Both the position numbers and the translations under genes were made by a program. A stretch of DNA of 7,930 nucleotides from Bacteroidales bacterium (GTDB taxonomy: Bacteria; Bacteroidota; Bacteroidia; Bacteroidales; JAOZTL01): contig JAOZTL010000132.1 of NCBI GenBank assembly GCA_029942205.1, forward strand, positions 1 through 7,930, given 5' to 3'. The notes under the pieces are model-generated. The model was not told the DNA's origin, made no database searches, and saw only the letters and a list, made by a program, of their open reading frames with translations. The first letter of the stretch is position 1; every line of letters starts with the position of its first letter. Shown here piece by piece: positions 4,992-7,930 of the stretch.

Positions 4992-7178
4992 TTAAAATTT
5001 TATTCCTGCATGAACATTGAATATTCGTCCTTTTCCAATGCTGCCTTTTTCTAGCCAAATATTGTTTATAGTGGTCGGATAGCTTATTTTTTGATCGAAA
5101 ATATTAGATATTTTTAGATTAATGAAAATATTTTTATGAAATAAATGATGAAATTGCAAATTAATATTAGTAACAGAAAATGCAGAAATACTATTACCGA
5201 TACGCCCTTTGGGTGAAAAATCGCTTGCAGTTGGGTTTATTGGTGAATTATCCCATTTTGTTTCCATTGCATCCGTAAAAATACTGTTAATATTAATCGT
5301 AATAAAATTGTTAAATTGGTAATTAATAGACGATTGAACCAATAAATCGGGAGAATATCCTGGTTTTATATCTTCAAAGCCTACCTCCATATTTTTTGTT
5401 TTTTGGTAAACAATCCCTGTATTTAACTTAATTTTATTTGTAATAATGTTTATCTGAAAATTCATTTCTGCGCCACTTGTTTCTAGTTTTCCTTCGTTTG
5501 CACTACGCAAAATCCACATTTGTTCATTTAAAAGATATTCGTTATGTTTTGAGATTAGATTATTCAATTTGTTATGAAATAAACTTAAATTGATAAGAAA
5601 TAAATCATTTTGTGTATGCATGTAATTAAGCTCAAATGTCTGAATTTTAGAAGTTTCTAGTTGTACTTGACTTGTGCCTAGAAGAACCGCATTTTGCATG
5701 ATCGATGGTTGTTTAGTTGCTTCGCCATACAATAGTTTAAATATATTATATTTATTGAGATGATAAATAAATGCAGCTTGTGGAATAAATTCGATTTTAT
5801 TATTTATATATTCCCCTGATTGTGTATTTTCTACTGAAGTTCCCATTGATTTCTGATAAACCATTTCATAAGCTTCGTTATATTCTAATCGAATACCTCC
5901 TACAAATTTTAATTTTTCCAATACTTGCCAACTAAGTTGCGAAAATAGTGCATTTTGATTAACATCCGTAGGTAATGTAAATTTAGTGTTGCTATATAAA
6001 TCGCCAAACACTGGATAATCATACACTTGCATTAATCTCACTATTGAACGCCGATGCAAACCTGTCAATATTTCTATATTATGTTTGGGTACAAATAATG
6101 CATTTATTTCAGCTTCGTAGCTGTTGCTGCTCAAGTGGTTGTAGGCATACGCATCTGTATGAATGATCTGATAATCAATACAATATTGATGTTTAAAGAA
6201 GCCAAATTTTGTATTTAATTGAAACTGCTCGCTAAAATCCTTTTTATAAGCAAGCGAAAAATTATTAGAATAAGATGCAAGTTTCGAGCCACTCCCGATA
6301 GACGGTAATCCATCAAATACTTCTTTCGTGCCTTCTATAATGCTAATATCGAGCTGTAAATTCTTGAATGTTCCCGAAAAGTTTATATGTTTTTGCAAAT
6401 CGTCAAGTATGCCTTTCGTTCTCGAATTGGCAGAAACACCCATTTGTTGTAAAAAAACAGCATCATTCGTCATTTCCGAAAATGAGACATCTACGCTATT
6501 TATTTGTGCATAAGACGCATTCAGGCTATATTGAAAGCCTTGTAATTGATCGGATAGACGTAAAAAAGTACGATAACTTTGGTCATTTTCAATTAATGCG
6601 GAAAGCTGATTCTTTGGTTTTTTCAGATCTATTTCATTAGTAATGATATTGATTGCTCCAAAAAAAGCACCTCGCCCATAAAGTACCGACATCGGTCCTC
6701 GGATAATTTCAATTCGATCGATCGATTCTACTGGAATATTGATTTTCGACATCGGATAAAAATCTCGAGAATCGCCTACTTGATTTACTCCATTAATCAG
6801 AATCGTTACATGGCTAAATTCGCCACTCGAATAAAAACCTCGCACCCCAAAGTTCACAGAACCAAGCCAGTAATAATCATCAATCATGTAGAATCCTGAA
6901 ATATTTTGTAATATTTCTTCCAATGAATGATAGCCTAAATCCTCAATTTCTTTTCGTTCGATAAGGATTACGCTTGCAGGAATTTCACTTATTTTTGTCT
7001 TGTGCTTGCTGCCCGTGTATATTTCTTTATTAATTAAGCCTGAAAAATCTAAATCTGTAAAATCTTCGATACGTTCCTCATTTTGAGAGAAAACGACCGT
7101 ATTGATGAAAATTAAAAAAAAGAAAATAAAATTTAGAGATGGAGGTGTTTTTGTTTGTATATATATATATATTTTCAT
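4992..7178 (-). CDS. TonB-dependent outer-membrane receptor
   Basis: A 728-residue receptor taken from ATG at 7178. An upstream in-frame ATG at 7277 would add 33 residues, but those lack signal-peptide character and that ATG lies inside a repeat copy, whereas 7178 gives a clear signal peptide (MKIYIYIQTK, a Phe/Ile-rich core, then VVFSQ, cleavage about 32). A short segment follows (DFTDLDFSGLINKEIYTGSK), as in receptors paired with DUF4154 proteins, then the plug (about 62-180: SEIPASVILIERKEI, GVRGFYSSGEFSHVTILING, RIEIIRGPMSVLYGRGAFFG, AINIIT). The rest, about 190-728, is the beta-barrel, ending in the aromatic residue F typical of outer-membrane proteins. It lacks the CarboxypepD_reg-like N-terminal domain common in Bacteroidota SusC types. 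The ligand is not evident. It may import a substrate, or sense at the outer membrane and relay to the DUF4154 protein encoded 3 nt downstream. Confidence 0.92.
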   Translation of the reverse strand: MKIYIYIQTKTPPSLNFIFFFLIFINTVVFSQNEERIEDFTDLDFSGLINKEIYTGSKHKTKISEIPASVILIERKEIEDLGYHSLEEILQNISGFYMIDDYYWLGSVNFGVRGFYSSGEFSHVTILINGVNQVGDSRDFYPMSKINIPVESIDRIEIIRGPMSVLYGRGAFFGAINIITNEIDLKKPKNQLSALIENDQSYRTFLRLSDQLQGFQYSLNASYAQINSVDVSFSEMTNDAVFLQQMGVSANSRTKGILDDLQKHINFSGTFKNLQLDISIIEGTKEVFDGLPSIGSGSKLASYSNNFSLAYKKDFSEQFQLNTKFGFFKHQYCIDYQIIHTDAYAYNHLSSNSYEAEINALFVPKHNIEILTGLHRRSIVRLMQVYDYPVFGDLYSNTKFTLPTDVNQNALFSQLSWQVLEKLKFVGGIRLEYNEAYEMVYQKSMGTSVENTQSGEYINNKIEFIPQAAFIYHLNKYNIFKLLYGEATKQPSIMQNAVLLGTSQVQLETSKIQTFELNYMHTQNDLFLINLSLFHNKLNNLISKHNEYLLNEQMWILRSANEGKLETSGAEMNFQINIITNKIKLNTGIVYQKTKNMEVGFEDIKPGYSPDLLVQSSINYQFNNFITININSIFTDAMETKWDNSPINPTASDFSPKGRIGNSISAFSVTNINLQFHHLFHKNIFINLKISNIFDQKISYPTTINNIWLEKGSIGKGRIFNVHAGIKF
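7158..7172. repeat. TA dinucleotide tract in receptor codons 3-7
   Basis: Fifteen alternating T/A bases encode the I-Y-I-Y-I stretch directly after the receptor start codon. Gain or loss of one TA unit would shift the frame before the signal-peptide core. The tract is short for a contingency locus, so phase variation is only a possibility. Confidence 0.8.
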
Positions 7179-7235
7179 CTTTGTATTTTTAGAGAAGCAT
7201 CTAGAAAAATTAATTGTATATTCATTTAGTTGTAA

Positions 7236-7275
7236 GTTGCTTACTCCGTGAGTATTATACACGTGTGTAAGCAAC
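7236..7275. repeat. Inverted repeat of GTTGCTTAC / GTAAGCAAC in the receptor leader
   Basis: A perfect 9-bp inverted repeat (7236-7244 with 7267-7275) has an inner 4-bp stem CGTG/CACG (7247-7250 with 7260-7263) and an AT-rich 9-nt loop. Each arm contains the first part of the interspersed repeat core. It lies 58-97 nt before the chosen receptor start, so it would be in the 5' leader if the promoter lies to the right. Confidence 0.6.
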
Positions 7276-7296
7276 ATTAAAAAGGTCGAAGACCTT
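7268..7296 (+). repeat. Best-preserved copy of the TAAGCAACATT-type repeat with hairpin
   Basis: Core TAAGCAACATTAAAA (7268-7282) is followed by AAGGTC-GAA-GACCTT (7282-7296), a perfect 6-bp stem with a 3-nt loop. Read leftward, toward the receptor gene, the hairpin is followed by five U. It therefore looks like an intrinsic terminator placed upstream of the receptor, as in an attenuator, or like a stray copy of a terminator-type repeat. Confidence 0.65.
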
Positions 7297-7492
7297 ATTG
7301 TAAATTTATAACGAGTTTAAAGATCTTAAATATACAAATTTTTTTATTTATTTTGCGAATTATACTGAATTACTGTTAAAATTGGAATTTTGAAAATGAA
7401 TTATTTTTTAAGCATAAAATTCTTACATAGCTTGTGTTGTGGAATAATTTTATGAATAAGTAACATTAATAGAGAAATTAATATAGAAAAAG
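7297..7492. promoter_or_regulatory. Divergent intergenic region, promoters expected but not resolved
   Basis: The receptor operon (leftward) and the thioesterase gene (rightward) diverge here, so promoters for both are expected. Near-matches to the Bacteroidota -7 element TAnnTTTG occur (TTATTTTG at about 7349-7356 on the plus strand; TATATTTA on the minus strand near 7330) but lack a well-spaced TTG, so none is called. A palindromic AAGATCTT (7320-7327) inside an AT-rich stretch resembles the AAGATCTT at 2460-2467. Confidence 0.35.
7457..7470 (+). repeat. Short copy of the TAAGCAACATT-type core
   Basis: TAAGTAACATTAAT differs by one base from the core over its first 13 positions. No hairpin follows. 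It ends 22 nt before the thioesterase start codon, in the same orientation as that gene. Confidence 0.45.
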
Positions 7493-7897
7493 ATGATTGA
7501 ATTTGAAGCAGAAATAAGAGTGCGTTATAGCGAAACAGACCAAATGGGCTATGTTTATTATGGAAATTATCCGCAATATTTTGAAATAGCACGTACAGAA
7601 ATGATGAGAAAGTATGATTTGACATATAAAAACATTGAAGAAATGGGAATTATGATGCCAGTTGTTTCTCTTAATATTAAGTATAAGCGACCTGCTAAAT
7701 ATGACGATTTGTTACATGTAAAAGTATGGGTGGAAAAAATACCAACAACAAGAATGGAATTTTCATATGAGGTTTATAATCAAGAAAATAAGCTATTAGC
7801 GACAGGCGATACTATTTTGGTTTTTGTGAGCGAAAAAACACGCAGACCAGTAAGCATGCCTGATAATTTTACCAAAAAGATAGAGAAACTTTTTTGA
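7493..7897 (+). CDS. Acyl-CoA thioesterase, YbgC/4-hydroxybenzoyl-CoA thioesterase family
   Basis: A 134-residue hotdog-fold enzyme that should hydrolyse acyl-CoA thioesters in the cytoplasm. The N-terminal signature VRYSETDQMGYVYYGNYPQ contains the catalytic Asp (D16) and the following G-x-V-x-Y-x-N-Y; next come FEIARTEMMR (the long hotdog helix), VVSLNIKYKRPAKYDDLL, and the strand ATGDTILVFVSEKTRRPVSMP. The length matches the family (about 130-140). The Tyr at the second position of VYYGNY, where YbgC has VYHANY, is a usual variant. ATG at 7493 is preceded by an A-rich stretch (AGAAAAAG). The gene faces away from the signalling cluster and is probably unrelated housekeeping, for example fatty-acyl-CoA turnover. 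The substrate cannot be told from sequence. Confidence 0.92.
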   Translation: MIEFEAEIRVRYSETDQMGYVYYGNYPQYFEIARTEMMRKYDLTYKNIEEMGIMMPVVSLNIKYKRPAKYDDLLHVKVWVEKIPTTRMEFSYEVYNQENKLLATGDTILVFVSEKTRRPVSMPDNFTKKIEKLF

Positions 7898-7913
7898 GAA
7901 ATAAAGCTAAAAT

Positions 7914-7930
7914 AAAAAAACGCTACAGCC
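7914..7930. terminator. Possible left half of a terminator hairpin, cut by window end
   Basis: Seven A followed by CGCTACAGCC, 16 nt after the thioesterase stop, look like the upstream A-tract and left arm of an intrinsic terminator. The right arm would be outside the window, so this is a guess from composition and position. Confidence 0.3.

Noticed and set aside
6328..6640. Two overlapping plus-strand ORFs within the receptor gene
   Set aside because: They lie antisense to the conserved receptor reading frame and have no family features.
6713..6727. Tandem GATC/CGAT palindrome in the receptor gene
   Set aside because: Explained by the coding sequence for the conserved SIDRIEI plug segment.
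7248..7258. TATAAT-like box on the minus strand near the receptor
   Set aside because: No properly spaced -35 element, and the primary Bacteroidota sigma factor uses TAnnTTTG, so this is probably chance in AT-rich DNA.
7179..7277. N-terminal extension of the receptor from ATG at 7277
   Set aside because: The extra 33 residues do not look like an export signal, the ATG lies within a repeat copy, and ATG at 7178 gives a standard signal peptide.
7401..7625. Minus-strand ORF of 74 codons opposite the thioesterase start
   Set aside because: It is antisense to a clear conserved gene, and its product shows no recognisable domain.

Overview
The window is AT-rich and gene-dense, with leaders that mostly lack Shine-Dalgarno sequences and A-rich stretches before the start codons. 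Protein features fit Bacteroidota: a signal peptide ending in FSQ, a DUF4154/YfiR protein beside a TonB receptor, phytochrome-type kinases with an Rcp1-like receiver, and a YbgC-like thioesterase. A Cytophagales-like marine or freshwater bacterium is my best guess, inferred from style only.

Layout: five genes run leftward (minus strand). In transcription order they are a TonB-dependent outer-membrane receptor (7178-4992), a secreted DUF4154/YfiR-family protein 3 nt downstream (4988-4467), a membrane histidine kinase with a CHASE8-like periplasmic domain, HAMP, PAS and kinase core (4289-2529), a single-domain response regulator (2177-1716), and a hybrid kinase with receiver, PAS, HisKA, HATPase and a second receiver (1648 to beyond base 1). 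A separate rightward gene at 7493-7897 encodes an acyl-CoA thioesterase of the YbgC/4HBT family.

How the genes may work together: in Pseudomonas the periplasmic protein YfiR restrains the inner-membrane enzyme YfiN through its CHASE8-type sensor domain, and YfiN's output is a GGDEF diguanylate cyclase. Here a YfiR-like protein sits next to a kinase with the same kind of sensor, but the output is a phosphorelay and the outer-membrane partner appears to be a TonB receptor. I infer an envelope-spanning chain: receptor, periplasmic YfiR-like protein, CHASE8 kinase, then receivers and hybrid kinase.

Intergenic DNA: all three long gaps (2178-2528, 4290-4466, 7179-7492) carry copies of a short repeat with core TAAGCAACATTAAA, in both orientations. 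In several copies it is followed by a small hairpin whose stem differs in sequence but still pairs. The gap at 2178-2528 also holds a nested inverted-repeat element with a long, nearly perfect hairpin. Slippage-prone tracts lie just after the start codons of the receptor (TA repeat) and the response regulator (A10). No tRNA, rRNA, CRISPR array or transposase gene was seen.
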